From the NCBI GenBank assembly GCA_030533445.1, contig CM060072.1, positions 14,358,375-14,422,374 of the forward strand: 64,000 nucleotides of DNA, in the 5' to 3' direction. The notes below the pieces were generated by a model. The model was not told the DNA's origin, did no database searches, and saw only the letters and a list, made by a program, of their open reading frames with translations. Source of the DNA: Cyprinodon diabolis. Taxonomy: Eukaryota; Chordata; Actinopteri; Cyprinodontiformes; Cyprinodontidae. Made by a program: the position numbers and the translations under genes. Shown piece after piece: positions 62,522-64,000 of this stretch (the stretch's first letter is position 1; each line of letters opens with the position of its first letter).

Positions 62522-63559
62522 CAGCTCAGCACACAATCCAGTGGGCCCAACACAAACAGGTAAAACAAGGAGCTTTGATGCCAGCACCTAAGTTACAAAT
62601 TTAAAAAAAGGTGGGTTTTAATATTAAAGTGTTGCCAGGACAATGATTATCATTATACTCTGATGAAATCAACCTGGTTCATAAAACTAATCCTAAAATA
62701 AAGACCTTTGATTTTTATTCTAGGAAAGAGGTTCTATTACCATTGTGATAATGTGAAAAGATGAAACTCTGATTTAAGTTTTTATTTAATTCCTGTAACA
62801 TTCAGTACTAGTGTCAAAATGAACTTTTGGATTTTGACTGAGCAGTTAGCAATCAGTGGTGGTGTAAAGAGTCAAACTGAAATTATTTTAGTAAATCTAA
62901 ACCACACACGCTGTGCCTGAAGAACCCTGAGCAGAGCTGTAATCCTTAATATGGAAGTGTTTAAGCTCCTAGGCTGAGTGGTAAACCGTGTTTTTTCGTG
63001 GTGCCACGCGTCTTTCCTGTTGGTTTATGGTTCTGTGGTGACATAAATGATTCCAGACTCCTGATGCAATTCCAGCCTTAGACAGACCTTCACTTCTAAA
63101 ACACAGACCTACACCCATAAGTAAGGTTTTAGATTTGTTGATTGTGCAACATAGTTTAAACAATGCCTAGTGTGTGAATGCCTTGGTGCAATCAATGTTT
63201 TGTCTAGTTATTACAGAAGACATGACATTTTTGCTTAATTTAGATTAAGAAAATAGTAGAACAATAGTGGTTATAGAGCAACAAATAGTTTTGCTTTCCC
63301 CCTAGTCATTATATCCATTATTTAGCTGTGAAATGGCACTCAGACAGAAACAGGGCTCGGCCTTCAGGCTGCTACTACAGGACATTTGAACTGACACTCT
63401 TCTTCAGATTTCACATTTCAGTTACTTGCACATAAACCCCATTTATGTGTTGTAATTGCAAAATATTCTTCCTTGGGCTGAGCTGCTACTGACAGCCAAT
63501 AGGAGGAAACAATCAATTTCAAATTAGTTTCAGTCTAATTAAATTCTATTTATCAAGAA

Positions 63560-63885
63560 GCAGGAGCAGGTTCCAGGCCAGAAGATCAAAAAGCTAAAGA
63601 GGTACCAAAGGTGAAATCACGCCAAGGTCAGAAGATGGGTCCAATGTCGCTAAGCAGGCAGAATCCAGGAATCAGTCCAAAACAGCTCAGGCTAACAGAG
63701 CAAAAACAGGGGCAAAGCGAAACGTAAATGGAATATGCAAAAACTTGTCAGGATCAGGATATCAGAATAACACAGGATCGCTACAAGTTACTCTCACACA
63801 CAGCTGGAATAATCTGACACCAATGTCTGAGAACAGGCAGCTTAAATAGAAGCAGGAACAGGTGGATCTGATGTGAGAAAGGAGC
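63560..63885 (-). repeat. Possible LTR or promoter-like repeat fragment
   Basis: On the minus strand, a CTTCTATTTAAGCTGCC box is followed by a pyrimidine- and GTT-rich run with 'cctgatcctgacaag' and 'gactgattcctggattctgc' phrases. This style is that of fish LTR or LINE 5' regions. No borders were established. Confidence 0.3.
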
Positions 63886-64000
63886 CAAATCCAGCCACCA
63901 GTGCCAAGATAATGACACCTTTAATCCCTGTTTTCAACAACTCCTTTACCTTTTTTCTATTGTTACAGCATTTGCAATTGTGCTGCACCTTTTGTTTCAC

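Overview
The window is vertebrate nuclear DNA, almost certainly from a ray-finned fish and probably a percomorph. It is AT-rich, with short GT-AG exons separated by long introns. Its mobile elements are typical of teleosts: Tc1-like elements, hAT and TTAA-target miniature elements, fragments of a LINE with a restriction-like endonuclease, and long (TA)n microsatellites. I see no prokaryotic features.

Only one host gene is recognisable. It is fibroblast growth factor receptor 4 (fgfr4), on the minus strand. Its 19 coding exons run from the start codon at 29,022 down to the stop at 15,895. I joined them by hand: every junction is GT-AG, all phases agree, and the product is 924 residues. A 5' untranslated segment continues to about 29,154, and a GC-rich block at 33.0-33.7 kb is the best candidate for the first non-coding exon and promoter. 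Kinase signatures assign it to FGFR4 rather than FGFR1-3 (activation loop starting [14 protein letters not shown], and EELDKALL near the end of the kinase). The predicted receptor has four immunoglobulin domains instead of the usual three. The extra N-terminal domain (D0) is encoded by two exons that copy the layout and sequence of the D3 exon pair. These two exons together have a length divisible by three and symmetric phases, so skipping them would give a normal three-Ig receptor.

The rest is non-coding or derived from mobile elements. Bases 1-15.9 kb (downstream of fgfr4) hold a nearly complete Tc1-like transposon (8,394-10,000) inserted into an older interspersed repeat, a hAT-type miniature element with an 8-bp target duplication (13,953-14,387), and an AT microsatellite bounded by 32-bp inverted arms (5,700-5,864). 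Bases 29-64 kb (upstream of fgfr4) hold no other host gene I can support. They contain a 3' LINE fragment encoding reverse-transcriptase C-terminus plus endonuclease (about 40,114-41,473), a 914-bp foldback element with TTAA target duplications (46,432-47,345), a second copy of the interspersed repeat (about 50,472-50,801), several decayed Tc1-like pieces, other foldback elements, and two LTR-like stretches near the right edge.

The most interesting observations are the D3-like fourth Ig domain of fgfr4 and its frame-neutral exon cassette, the Tc1 transposase whose only stop codon replaces the second catalytic aspartate, the nested insertion whose empty site is preserved elsewhere in the window, and the large TTAA foldback element.
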